DNA of 64,000 nucleotides from CALFCE01 sp964411665. Its GTDB lineage: Bacteria; Pseudomonadota; Gammaproteobacteria; Granulosicoccales; Granulosicoccaceae. How positions within the stretch are numbered: position 1 is the stretch's first letter; the number at the start of each line of letters is the position of its first letter. This document shows positions 1 to 8,181 of this stretch, piece after piece. A program made the position numbers and the translations under genes. The stretch spans positions 1 to 64,000 of the forward strand of contig CAYPMR010000003.1 of NCBI GenBank assembly GCA_964411665.1, given 5' to 3'. The notes below the pieces were generated by a model. The model was given only the letters and a program-made list of their open reading frames with translations, was not told the origin of the DNA and searched no databases.

Positions 1-2
1 AG

Positions 3-1553
3 GATACTGTCGGACGCCACGACACATTCGCACTCGCCTGCACAGCACGGGGTTATGAAGAAAGAGGTTTCTTCGGTCACATTAACTGCTCAGATAACAT
101 ATCCAGTGTTTACGATCCTTATGGCATAACGCCAAGGCGTGCATGGCCTGCAATCAATTTCTTTTTCAATTCCTGGATACTGCCAAGCGATAACCGGATA
201 CAGTCCGATGAAGCCTGGTCCCAACCTGGGGACTTTGTGACTATGCAGGCAATGACCGATCTGATTTGTGTCAGCACTGCATGCCCTGACGATGTCGACC
301 CTATTAATGGCTGGAACCCGACTGACATACACGTACGCATATACAACGAATCATCACCAGTGAAGCACGCGGTTGCATACCGCGCCACACCCGAATCGGA
401 GGCCCTTTTGACCGAGCACAGCGCATTTCACGCCCGCACCAGCGAACTGACTGAAAACTATACAGTCGCCAGAGATACCTGGATGCCAGCCAACTATGAA
501 AGCTCTCGTGCTCTTGGGGAGTATCAAGCCTGCCGCAATGGGGTGACCATTCAGGACATGTCGTCGCTACGTAAATTCGACATTCTCGGACCTGACGCTG
601 AGGCCTTGTTACAACTTGCGATGACAAGAAATATTTCCAAGTTAGCACTTAATCGCGGCGTTTACGCACTGCTATGCGATGACAGTGGTACCGTCATTGA
701 TGACGGTACGCTGTTTCGACTCACCCCGGATGCCTTCCGTTGGTGTTGTGGCAGTGACGACAGCAGTCATCAGTTGAAGAAATTATGTGAGCAACACAGA
801 CTTAATGTCTGGATAAACTCTCTATTTCGATCGATGCCAAATCTCGCTATTCAAGGCCCTTCAAGTCGAGAATTACTCGCTCGGATCACTTTCACGCAAC
901 CGCATCAACCGTCACTTGAAACGATGAAGTGGTTTGGATCGACGATTGCGCGACTGCATGATCGCAATGGCACGCCATTTCAATTGACGCGCACAGGTTA
1001 CACCGGTGAATTGGGGTACGAGATCTTTTGCGAAAATAGCTCGGCTCTACCGATATGGGATGCGTTGATGGAACATGGTGAAGATTTGTCTTTGACACCT
1101 ATGGGCAATGATGCTCTTGATATTATTCGCATTGAAGCCGGACTGATGGCCGCAGGACATGAATTTGGACCTGACGCTGATGCATTTGAATCCGGACTTG
1201 GGTTTGCAGTTGATCTGTCAAAAGAGGATTTTGTCGGACGCGAGGCGTTGCAACGCAATTCCTCCCAAGGTGCGCAACGACGCAAACTTGTCGGACTCAA
1301 GTTTAGCGGTAACGAAGTGCCTATCCACGGCGACGGTGTATTCATAGATCGTCGACAAATTGGAGTTGTTACCAGTGCTACTCGCTCACCCACACTGGAG
1401 TGTGCGATTGCCATGGCTAGACTCAATACTGAGCACAGTCAGCCGGGGCAGGCAATCGAAGTAGGCAAGCTCGATGGCTACAAAAAAAGATTAAATGCAA
1501 CCGTTTGCGAGATTCCGTTTGTTGATCCAGACAGAACCCGCGCACGCAGTTAA
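3..1553 (+). CDS. DUF1989 - aminomethyltransferase (GcvT-like) fusion protein, 5' truncated by the window edge
   Basis: The reading frame is open from base 3 to the TAA at 1551-1553, with no stop before the GTG at 237, so the gene begins outside the window and 237 is not its real start. The first ~115 visible residues match the C-terminal half of DUF1989 (urea-carboxylase-associated family): a DNISS...YGI segment, a QPGDFVTMQAMTDL segment and ACPDDVDPINGWNPTD. The remaining ~390 residues are a GcvT/dimethylglycine-oxidase-type aminomethyltransferase: RNISKLALNRGVYALLCDD, TRTGYTGELGYEIF, then DIIRIEAGL and a C-terminal barrel. GcvT folds bind tetrahydrofolate and accept a one-carbon unit from an amine; the substrate here is unknown. 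No gcvH or gcvP is beside it, so a role outside the glycine cleavage complex is likely. It converges on pyrE with a 15-bp gap. Confidence 0.87.
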   Translation, partial: DTVGRHDTFALACTARGYEERGFFGHINCSDNISSVYDPYGITPRRAWPAINFFFNSWILPSDNRIQSDEAWSQPGDFVTMQAMTDLICVSTACPDDVDPINGWNPTDIHVRIYNESSPVKHAVAYRATPESEALLTEHSAFHARTSELTENYTVARDTWMPANYESSRALGEYQACRNGVTIQDMSSLRKFDILGPDAEALLQLAMTRNISKLALNRGVYALLCDDSGTVIDDGTLFRLTPDAFRWCCGSDDSSHQLKKLCEQHRLNVWINSLFRSMPNLAIQGPSSRELLARITFTQPHQPSLETMKWFGSTIARLHDRNGTPFQLTRTGYTGELGYEIFCENSSALPIWDALMEHGEDLSLTPMGNDALDIIRIEAGLMAAGHEFGPDADAFESGLGFAVDLSKEDFVGREALQRNSSQGAQRRKLVGLKFSGNEVPIHGDGVFIDRRQIGVVTSATRSPTLECAIAMARLNTEHSQPGQAIEVGKLDGYKKRLNATVCEIPFVDPDRTRARS

Positions 1554-1568
1554 GACGTTTAGGTTTTA

Positions 1569-2300
1569 CTAACCCGCTTCCACAGGCGCGCGGCCTGCTT
1601 CTGTGGGCTGGTAGCTTCCACCGTTTTTCTCTGACCAGCCGAGAGGGTCATTTAGAAAACTCTCTACCTGATCGAGCGTCGCTGTATCAAAACGATTCTC
1701 GCTGCGACAAACCTCAAGCACATCCCACCACGTTGCCAGATAATGCAAAGACAAATCATGATCGGCGAGCTTTTTTGGTGTGTCTTTGAAAATATCGTAA
1801 TAGAAAACAACAAGTGTATGATTGCAGCTAGCACCTGTCTTGCGAATGGCATCCACGAAGCGCAGTTTTGAACCACCATCGGTTGTTAAATCTTCAACCA
1901 GCAAAACACGTTGACCATCTGAAATATCACCTTCTATCTGAGCGTCACGACCAAAGCCTTTGGGTTTTTTACGTACGTATTGCATGGGTAGTCCGAGCCT
2001 GTCAGCTATCCAGGCGGCGAAGGGAATACCCGCTGTTTCTCCACCAGCAATAGCATCAAAAGCTTCATATCCGGCATCGTGCATTAAACGCTCAACGGCA
2101 AAATCCATCAAAGCCGTGCGCACCCGTGGATAGGAAATGATTTTCCTGCAGTCCGTATAAACCGGGCTGGCAAGACCTGAGGTAAATGTGAACGGTTCAT
2201 CACCACCCAAATGTACCGCTTTGATTTCGAGCAACATTCGCGCAGTCAGTCGCGCTATCTCGGTTCTGGCTGGTGAGTCGGTCAGGACTGGATTGTTCAT
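1569..2300 (-). CDS. pyrE: Orotate phosphoribosyltransferase
   Basis: Catalyses orotate + PRPP to OMP, the fifth step of pyrimidine synthesis, in the cytosol. The PRPP-binding loop VLLVEDLTTDGGS and the conserved FTFTSGLASPVYTDCRK and AIAGGETAGIPFAAW segments are present. At 243 residues it is longer than the ~213-residue E. coli enzyme, with extra sequence at the C-terminus ending in a Pro/Gly/Ala-rich tail. It lies 85 bp downstream of pyrC on the same strand, so the two are probably co-transcribed. The ATG at 2300 fits the start of the conserved domain. Confidence 0.93.
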   Translation of the reverse strand: MNNPVLTDSPARTEIARLTARMLLEIKAVHLGGDEPFTFTSGLASPVYTDCRKIISYPRVRTALMDFAVERLMHDAGYEAFDAIAGGETAGIPFAAWIADRLGLPMQYVRKKPKGFGRDAQIEGDISDGQRVLLVEDLTTDGGSKLRFVDAIRKTGASCNHTLVVFYYDIFKDTPKKLADHDLSLHYLATWWDVLEVCRSENRFDTATLDQVESFLNDPLGWSEKNGGSYQPTEAGRAPVEAG

Positions 2301-2385
2301 AGATTCGGATCTTGTTAAATGGTTAGGTTATCCGCTACAGGTGCAACCTAATGTTCACTGAAAACGATATGGGGAAAAAACATCA

Positions 2386-3474
2386 CTATTCAACGGACCA
2401 AAAAATATCCTGGCCCGGGTCAAATACAACGATTGAATCACTCGAAGCCTGATCATCGACCTTGAACTCACTTTCGAATACCTGTGGCATATCATGACGC
2501 CTCAAAGTGACAGTCGATTGATTTACCGGCAATTTGTAAAATTGAGCACCATGCAAAGAGGTAAAGGCCTGCAGATTCTCCAGCGCATTTTCCTCTTCAA
2601 AAACCTGCGCAAGGCAGGCAAGTGTGTTGATTGAATTAAATACACCGGCACAACCACAAGCACTCTCTTTCGCGTCACGTGTATGTGGCGCACTATCAGT
2701 ACCCAGAAAAAAACGCTTGTCACCACTAGTGGCAGCTTCACGCAATGCCAAACGGTGTTCTTCACGCTTTACAATAGGCAGGCAGTAGTAATGTGGCCGA
2801 ATACCACCAGCCAGTAAATGATTACGATTCAGAATCAGATGATGTGGCGTAATGGTACAGGCTACAGCCGATTCCTGGCTTTGTACAAACTGTACACCGT
2901 CTTTACTCGTGACGTGCTCCATAACGATACGAAGTTCAGGAATCTCCGTACGCAAGGGCTGCAATACGCGATCAATAAAAACAGCTTCTCTATCAAATAT
3001 GTCGATGTCTGCATCAGTAACCTCGCCATGCACACACATAGGCACGCCAAGCTCCGCCAGCACCTCAAGTACGGGTATTACATGCTTAATGGAAGTCACG
3101 CCTGAATCAGAATTGGTGGTGGCACCAGCCGGATACAATTTGACTGCCTGGATGACATTCTGCTCAATGGCGAGACGCACATCTGCCGGATCACTTGAAT
3201 CCGTCAGATAAAGAGTCATGAGCGGTTCAAAATCGCTACCGGCTGCAGCGCTGAGAATTCGCTCCCTGTAAGCAATGGCTTGCGCGGTAGTGACCACCGG
3301 AGGTACCAAATTGGGCATTACAAGCGCACGTGCAAAGTCTCGAGAGGTAGCCGGGAGGACGGCTCGCATAAGCGCCTCATCGCGAAAATGCACATGAAAA
3401 TCATCCGGCCGAATAATTTCCAGTTGTTCAATATCGGATCGGGATTGCAATTGATCGCTACCAGAGAGAGCCAT
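2386..3474 (-). CDS. pyrC: Dihydroorotase, class II (PyrC type)
   Basis: Zinc amidohydrolase that interconverts N-carbamoyl-aspartate and dihydroorotate. Visible motifs: RPDDFHVHFRD (metal-binding HxH), VKLYPAGATTNSDSGV (the carboxylated lysine region), CVHGEV, EHVTS and FLGTDSAPH (catalytic Asp). An in-frame ATG exists at 3537, but the divergent gene starts at 3525, so I take the ATG at 3474 (MALSGSDQ), giving 362 residues, close to the ~348 of E. coli PyrC. This leaves a 50-bp divergent spacer. pyrE follows downstream as a likely two-gene pyrimidine operon. Confidence 0.92.
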   Translation of the reverse strand: MALSGSDQLQSRSDIEQLEIIRPDDFHVHFRDEALMRAVLPATSRDFARALVMPNLVPPVVTTAQAIAYRERILSAAAGSDFEPLMTLYLTDSSDPADVRLAIEQNVIQAVKLYPAGATTNSDSGVTSIKHVIPVLEVLAELGVPMCVHGEVTDADIDIFDREAVFIDRVLQPLRTEIPELRIVMEHVTSKDGVQFVQSQESAVACTITPHHLILNRNHLLAGGIRPHYYCLPIVKREEHRLALREAATSGDKRFFLGTDSAPHTRDAKESACGCAGVFNSINTLACLAQVFEEENALENLQAFTSLHGAQFYKLPVNQSTVTLRRHDMPQVFESEFKVDDQASSDSIVVFDPGQDIFWSVE

Positions 3475-3524
3475 TGTCAGTTCAAAGGTTGGTTTTGATT
3501 TCCTGCAGAATGTACACTTGGGCA

Positions 3525-4031
3525 ATGTCCAGTCCACTACATCCGGAAGTTGAGTCCTGCCTGTCCCGGTTCAGCGTACAGTATACCGCGATCGAATGTG
3601 ATCCGACGCTGGCGGATACGGCAGATTTTTGTGCTCAGTATGGCTATTCTCTTGATCAATCAGCCAATGCTCTGCTAGTCGGATCCACCAAAGGCGAACC
3701 AAAATTCGCGGCTTGTCTGGTAATGGCGAACTGTCGGCTTGACGTCAATCGTGTAGTCAGGAAAAAACTGGATGTCAGACGCCTGTCGTTCGCCTCTCCC
3801 GAAGATACCAAGCGAATCACGGGTATGGAACTGGGCGGGGTCACGCCCTTCGCCCTGCCTTCTGATCTTCCGTTGTGGATAGATCAACATGTCATGGATT
3901 GTAAGGAGATCATTATTGGTGGTGGTAATCGACAATCAAAGCTTCTGTTAGCACCGGAAGAGCTCAAGAAAATTCCCTGGGCTGAAATTGTGGAAAATCT
4001 CGCCAATGTCATCGAACTCAAGGCAACTTGA
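3525..4031 (+). CDS. YbaK/aminoacyl-tRNA deacylase domain protein
   Basis: A 168-residue protein of the YbaK/ProX/EbsC fold, whose members hydrolyse mischarged aminoacyl-tRNAs in trans. Family features seen are the core around NALLVGSTKGEPKFAACLVMANCRLDVNRVVRKKLDVRRLSFASPEDTKRITGMELGGVTPF (quoted in overlapping pieces: the VRKKL...RLSFAS lysine region and the GMELGGVTPFALP glycine loop), followed by IDQHVMDCKEIIIGGGNR. The start is placed at ATG 3525 rather than the upstream in-frame start at 3474, which would run through the pyrC promoter region. The peptide deformylase gene begins 7 bp after the stop, so the pair is probably one operon with a shared theme of protein-synthesis quality. The exact tRNA substrate cannot be read from sequence. 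Confidence 0.82.
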   Translation: MSSPLHPEVESCLSRFSVQYTAIECDPTLADTADFCAQYGYSLDQSANALLVGSTKGEPKFAACLVMANCRLDVNRVVRKKLDVRRLSFASPEDTKRITGMELGGVTPFALPSDLPLWIDQHVMDCKEIIIGGGNRQSKLLLAPEELKKIPWAEIVENLANVIELKAT

Positions 4032-4038
4032 TCATCAC

Positions 4039-4617
4039 ATGACAAATACGCTTGAAATTATTGAAATCGGCCACCCAACCTTACGCGAGGTCGCTCGAGA
4101 ATTATCGATAGATGAAATAGCCGATACAGCTACTCAGCAATTTTTTGATGATCTGATTACAACCAAAAGAGAAGCTAACGGCGCTGGAATAGCTGCTAAC
4201 CAGGTAGATCGTGCACTGCGTGTATTCGTAGTGGAAGTCGCCAGTAATCCTCGCTATCCATACAAACCTGAATATCCATTAACGGTGCTGATCAATCCTG
4301 AAATTGAATTCATGACCGAAGATAAATTCGACAACTACGAAGGATGTCTTTCAATTCCCAATCTTCGTGGCATGGTGCCGCGCTGCCCTTCTATAACTGT
4401 AAAAGGACTGGATCGCCATGCCAATCCCGTTGAATTTACAGTCAGGGGTCTCAGTGCAGGCACATTTCAGCACGAACAGGACCATCTCGAAGGTATTCTT
4501 TTTCCGGACATAGTTGAAGACAGCCGAACTCTTTGCACCTGGAATGAATTTGCCAATCGTTATCAACAGTCGTTCAGTGAATCTGTGCAGAAAATAGAAG
4601 CACGCTATAACAGTTAG
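4039..4617 (+). CDS. def: Peptide deformylase
   Basis: Removes the formyl group from N-terminal Met of new proteins. All three family motifs are present: GAGIAANQ (about residues 48-55), EGCLS (metal-ligand Cys ~103) and QHEQDHLEG (His ~145, catalytic Glu ~146, His ~149). The ATG at 4039 gives 193 residues, slightly longer than E. coli Def (169) because of a longer C-terminal helix. This start leaves only 7 bp to the preceding YbaK-like gene, whereas the longer upstream reading would overlap it. The gene is not beside fmt here, so it may be an additional deformylase. Confidence 0.93.
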   Translation: MTNTLEIIEIGHPTLREVARELSIDEIADTATQQFFDDLITTKREANGAGIAANQVDRALRVFVVEVASNPRYPYKPEYPLTVLINPEIEFMTEDKFDNYEGCLSIPNLRGMVPRCPSITVKGLDRHANPVEFTVRGLSAGTFQHEQDHLEGILFPDIVEDSRTLCTWNEFANRYQQSFSESVQKIEARYNS

Positions 4618-4644
4618 AGTCAGACAGATACAGGATAGGCTGTA

Positions 4645-5862
4645 TCAGGTGTTGCCAGAATTACCCTGCTGCTTATTTGGGACGCCATTATCGTTTTGAC
4701 CCGTCTGCGCCGTCTGCGTATTCTGCGTCAGATCGGATGACGCTATAACTTCTGCATCATCATTTCGAAAGCCAGGCAATTGATCTGTACCGCTAGGTGG
4801 AATAAACGCAGTAGTAGGCAACCATTGATTAAACTCTTCGCCATAAAGTTCCCAGATGGTTACAAACAACGCGGCGATGATCGGACCTATAACAAAACCC
4901 CAAAATCCAAATACCAGTAATCCGCCCAAGGTACTGAAGAATATCAATAGTTCATGCAAGCGTGTATCGTTGCCAACTAATTTTGGTCGCAATACATTAT
5001 CAATACTGCCAACGACAACCGCGCAAAAAAATCCAACACCCAGAGCAACCCAAATACTGCTATCAAATGCCAGAAATATCACAGCCGGTATCCAGACAAG
5101 TGCCGTACCTATACCAGGAACAACAGACATAAACATCATTGCCACAGCCAAAAACAACGCACTCGGCATACCTGCAAACCATAATGCCAAGCCTGCCAAT
5201 GTCCCCTGTAATATGCCGATAACTGCCGTACCTTTAAGAGTTGCCCTGGTTACTGATTTAAATCTTGCCAGCAGTTGCTTTTCATCCTCATCTTTTAGTG
5301 GCAAATAATAAAGGATGTAATACAAAAGCCTGTCGCCGTCCATCATAAAGAAGAACATCGTGTATAACACGATGAAGCCCATTAACAATGCGTTGAAAGT
5401 GCCAACGGTTGCTGCCTGAGCCATATTTAGAAAAAACAAACTCACACTACCGAACAATTCACCCAGTCTTTCACGAGCTACGTCCTGAAAAGGCAACAGG
5501 TGTTCATAGAACGGAATTGATTTAACCAGACTCGAAACGGTATCAGGGTTCGACATTTGTTCTTGAGCCCACGGCCGTATAAGACCAGCAAGATCCAGGG
5601 CTTGTGACACTACTGCCGTCAACAGGAAAAAGATGGGTACAAATACAAAGCAAATAGCGATGAACAAGGTCGTAAATGATGCCAATGCCTTGCGACCTTT
5701 GTAGATATTTAGAAATCGTTCATATAGCGGATGAAACAAGGTAGCAAACAGTGCAGCCAGAAATATAGCCACGAGAAACGGCTTTACAATGACCAGAAAG
5801 AGCGTTGATATCGCAACCAAAACCAATATCAAGACCGTTCTATTTACCAGCTCGTATTTCAT
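4645..5862 (-). CDS. AI-2E family transporter (PerM/YdiK-like membrane protein)
   Basis: A 405-residue multi-pass inner-membrane protein. The N-terminal pair of helices (VLILVLVAISTLFLVIV, FLVAIFLAALFATLFHPLY), a long extracytoplasmic region and a C-terminal bundle with the family signature VPGIGTALVWIPAVIFL and GFWGFVIGPIIAALFVTIWELY are all visible. Members include the proposed autoinducer-2 exporter TqsA and Na+/H+ antiporter-like proteins; the substrate cannot be predicted. The last ~55 residues are a Gln/Asn/Thr-rich, low-complexity cytoplasmic tail (TQNTQTAQTGQNDN). It converges on def with a 27-bp gap. Confidence 0.88.
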   Translation of the reverse strand: MKYELVNRTVLILVLVAISTLFLVIVKPFLVAIFLAALFATLFHPLYERFLNIYKGRKALASFTTLFIAICFVFVPIFFLLTAVVSQALDLAGLIRPWAQEQMSNPDTVSSLVKSIPFYEHLLPFQDVARERLGELFGSVSLFFLNMAQAATVGTFNALLMGFIVLYTMFFFMMDGDRLLYYILYYLPLKDEDEKQLLARFKSVTRATLKGTAVIGILQGTLAGLALWFAGMPSALFLAVAMMFMSVVPGIGTALVWIPAVIFLAFDSSIWVALGVGFFCAVVVGSIDNVLRPKLVGNDTRLHELLIFFSTLGGLLVFGFWGFVIGPIIAALFVTIWELYGEEFNQWLPTTAFIPPSGTDQLPGFRNDDAEVIASSDLTQNTQTAQTGQNDNGVPNKQQGNSGNT

Positions 5863-5916
5863 CTATGTGTCCATAGCCTTTTAGTGGATTGATAAATAAA
5901 CACCACTCGCCGTTTT

Positions 5917-5995
5917 TCCCGCGTAGGTGGGATCCATCCTGACTCGGAAATAAAGCTCTATCGGACGTGAATCTCCACCTTCGTGGGGATAACGA
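5917..5995. repeat. Imperfect inverted-repeat element in an intergenic gap
   Basis: The gap between the AI-2E-type gene and the VWA operon contains two arms, TCCCGCGTAGGTGGGATCC (from about 5917) and GAATCTCCACCTTCGTGGGG (from about 5970), which are imperfect reverse complements, with TCCATCCTGAC beside the left arm. This resembles the CCCGCG..GCGGGAATCCATCC-type intergenic palindromic repeats common in proteobacteria. A related short hairpin occurs at 19870-19894. The ~200-bp gap holds no gene. Confidence 0.55.
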
Positions 5996-6060
5996 CCTTG
6001 TTGTACATTATAGGCAACCAGTTAAGCGAACATTCAATCAATTAATTTAAGTCTTTCCAA

Positions 6061-6450
6061 TCAATCAAACTCAACAATCTCCCAGCCTTTAACCTTTACC
6101 TCACCATCAGAGAGCAATATTTTTTTATCCGCATCACTACTGGCATACTTCTGAAGCGAATCATTGTTGAATTTACCAAATGCAGATCTAAATACCTGAT
6201 CAGATGAACGCAAAGAATTCAGTTTCCCCAGAGCCTCTTTGTCAGTGCCTATAATGATCTGCTCATAACGGCTATTGCTGGAATAACTCTCTACCCACTG
6301 CCACATGTCATCAAAATGTGGCTTCATAGAGAAAGATGTATCGAAAACAATCAATGTTTCCTGTTTGTTTTTTTGCATCCAGCCATGGGCAAGGGCCCAA
6401 CTGACACCATGGACTAAAGCAAAACAAACAAAAACCACGAGTATTCTCAT
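6061..6450 (-). CDS. Small membrane-anchored VWA-like protein
   Basis: A 129-residue protein of unknown function. It has an N-terminal hydrophobic segment (ILVVFVCFALVHGVSWALAHG), then IVFDTSFSM, which fits the DxSxS metal-ion-dependent adhesion site of von Willebrand factor A domains, a central segment, and ILLSDGE, the typical final VWA strand. The domain is much shorter than a normal ~180-residue VWA, so it may be a minimal or decayed form. It is the last gene of a three-gene minus-strand cluster, 24 bp after the VWA lipoprotein gene, which suggests a joint envelope function. Confidence 0.6.
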   Translation of the reverse strand: MRILVVFVCFALVHGVSWALAHGWMQKNKQETLIVFDTSFSMKPHFDDMWQWVESYSSNSRYEQIIIGTDKEALGKLNSLRSSDQVFRSAFGKFNNDSLQKYASSDADKKILLSDGEVKVKGWEIVEFD

Positions 6451-6474
6451 TAGCTATCTACCATGCAAAATTCA

Positions 6475-8130
6475 TCACATTTCAGAATTTAGCAAATTAC
6501 CTATTCTGTAGGACGCTGAACCCGCACTTGATTCGATATATGCACCTTCAGCCAAAGTTGATAAAGCCTTCAGATGATCAGAACTGATTTCATAGGCTAT
6601 GGTGTGGATAGGTATTCCGGCATATTCCAAAACCCGCTCTGCTTTGGAGAAATCCATACCACGATTTGTTTTTCCATCCGAAAGAACAAACATTATAAGC
6701 TTGTGGTCAGGGTTTTTATCTTTAAATTCAATAAGTTGATTCGCTGCTACTACAACTGCATCATTCGTTGCAGTCCTGCCGCCAGGCGTTAACCGCTGAA
6801 CAGCACCAATGAACAACGCTTTCTGTCGAACATCAAATGACTTAACAAAAAGATCTACATTGACTTGTTCATGATAGGACACAAGGCCTATCGCATTGAC
6901 TGAATTAATCAAATCTGCAGATTCAACCAGCGCGCGCTTGAGATTATCCAGACGCTGACCAGCCATTGAACCGGAAACATCTGCGACAAAAATGGCAGCT
7001 ATAGGCCTGCCTCCGGACTTTTTCTGCTTCCACAATTGTTGAGCATTAGCGATAAGCGATACATCCTGAAGATCATAACCGTCGCTGTAATTCGATTTTC
7101 TACCAAAACCAAAATTACTCAGTGAGTTACTTTGCTTGCTAATGAATTCAGCAAATTGCGCCAACACTTCGCGTTCTGCATCATTAGCTTCGGGGGTTGC
7201 ATATAAAGGGCTGTCGTGTCTTATGCCAAATGGAATAAATTCATATTCCTTCATCCCAGTTACATTCACCCAGGATTGATGCTCCATCACTAGCGCATCC
7301 AGCACACCACTACCTTGTGCTGCATCGCGCATTTGCAAGGTAGTCTGTGCAACAAAAGGCACGCCGGATTGAAATGCTTCAAAAGCACTTGCTACTTCTG
7401 GCGAAAGCATTTCCTGCTCATTACCATTGGCAAACGTATGTAATATGGTCATCAGAAAATTCAGACCAGTACTAGACTGATATGGATTGGTGTAGCCCAT
7501 TGCGAAGGAACCATTACTTACGTTGGTCAGGAGTTTTTGCAAATCAAGTTGATCATTAGTCGTTATGTCGTCTTTGCGAGATTTTTTTACGACTATGCCC
7601 GCAGTGTTTGGTGCAGTGACCTCAGATATGGTTTCAATCTTGATTCCACTGTCTTCGAGCATGTTCCCCCACAACTTATTACTGGGCGAAAAGGCATCTG
7701 GTACATATCTGTTTGCCAGGATAAATTGAGCCCCTAAACCTGATGCGATTTTGCGTATGGCAATTGATGATCGTTTGCCATTACTTATTGTGTAACCTTG
7801 GCGATTAAACGCATCTGCCAGCTCCACATAAAATCCGTCTCTTCCACGACCCGACTTCTCGGAAGACGTGAAAATTTCAACCACTTCCCGATCACTGGTT
7901 TCACGCTCACCATATACAATAGGGTATTCAGCAAGATCAGGTAGAAGTGAAATCAGACTCGATTGTTGTAAATTTATATTGGCGAGATGTGTATTTTCAT
8001 TAAATCCTGGCTTTACCTTTTTTTCAGACATCTCCTTCAATACTTCAGCAGCCGACTCAAAATCATCTACTTTTTTACCGCACCCACCAATTAACATCCC
8101 GGCGATTAATAAAATTAAAAAGCGATTCAC
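6475..8130 (-). CDS. Lipoprotein with solute-binding-like and C-terminal VWA domains
   Basis: Starts with a lipoprotein signal (MNRFLILLIAGMLIGGC; lipobox LIGGC with Cys 17), so it is probably anchored in the envelope. Residues ~60-340 resemble a periplasmic solute-binding fold, as in proteins annotated substrate-binding and VWA-domain containing. Residues ~370-550 are a VWA domain with the MIDAS motif FVADVSGSM, the conserved Thr in RTATNDAVV and FVLSDGKTNRG. VWA domains bind Mg2+ and mediate protein contacts. The flanking genes, a two-helix coiled-coil protein upstream and a mini-VWA protein downstream, are on the same strand with 51-bp and 24-bp gaps. The assembly is uncharacterised. Confidence 0.75.
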   Translation of the reverse strand: MNRFLILLIAGMLIGGCGKKVDDFESAAEVLKEMSEKKVKPGFNENTHLANINLQQSSLISLLPDLAEYPIVYGERETSDREVVEIFTSSEKSGRGRDGFYVELADAFNRQGYTISNGKRSSIAIRKIASGLGAQFILANRYVPDAFSPSNKLWGNMLEDSGIKIETISEVTAPNTAGIVVKKSRKDDITTNDQLDLQKLLTNVSNGSFAMGYTNPYQSSTGLNFLMTILHTFANGNEQEMLSPEVASAFEAFQSGVPFVAQTTLQMRDAAQGSGVLDALVMEHQSWVNVTGMKEYEFIPFGIRHDSPLYATPEANDAEREVLAQFAEFISKQSNSLSNFGFGRKSNYSDGYDLQDVSLIANAQQLWKQKKSGGRPIAAIFVADVSGSMAGQRLDNLKRALVESADLINSVNAIGLVSYHEQVNVDLFVKSFDVRQKALFIGAVQRLTPGGRTATNDAVVVAANQLIEFKDKNPDHKLIMFVLSDGKTNRGMDFSKAERVLEYAGIPIHTIAYEISSDHLKALSTLAEGAYIESSAGSASYRIGNLLNSEM

Positions 8131-8181
8131 TTAAATTTTTGCCTCATATCAAAATTACGACAAATTGAGAATAGAAAAAGC

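Noticed and set aside
237..1553. GTG at 237 as the start of the aminomethyltransferase gene
   Set aside because: The frame is open back to base 3 and the upstream residues belong to the same DUF1989 domain, so the gene starts outside the window.
4856..5308. A 150-codon plus-strand frame inside the AI-2E-type gene
   Set aside because: Composition (Asn/Thr/Pro-rich) is that of an antisense shadow; no ribosome binding site or domain.
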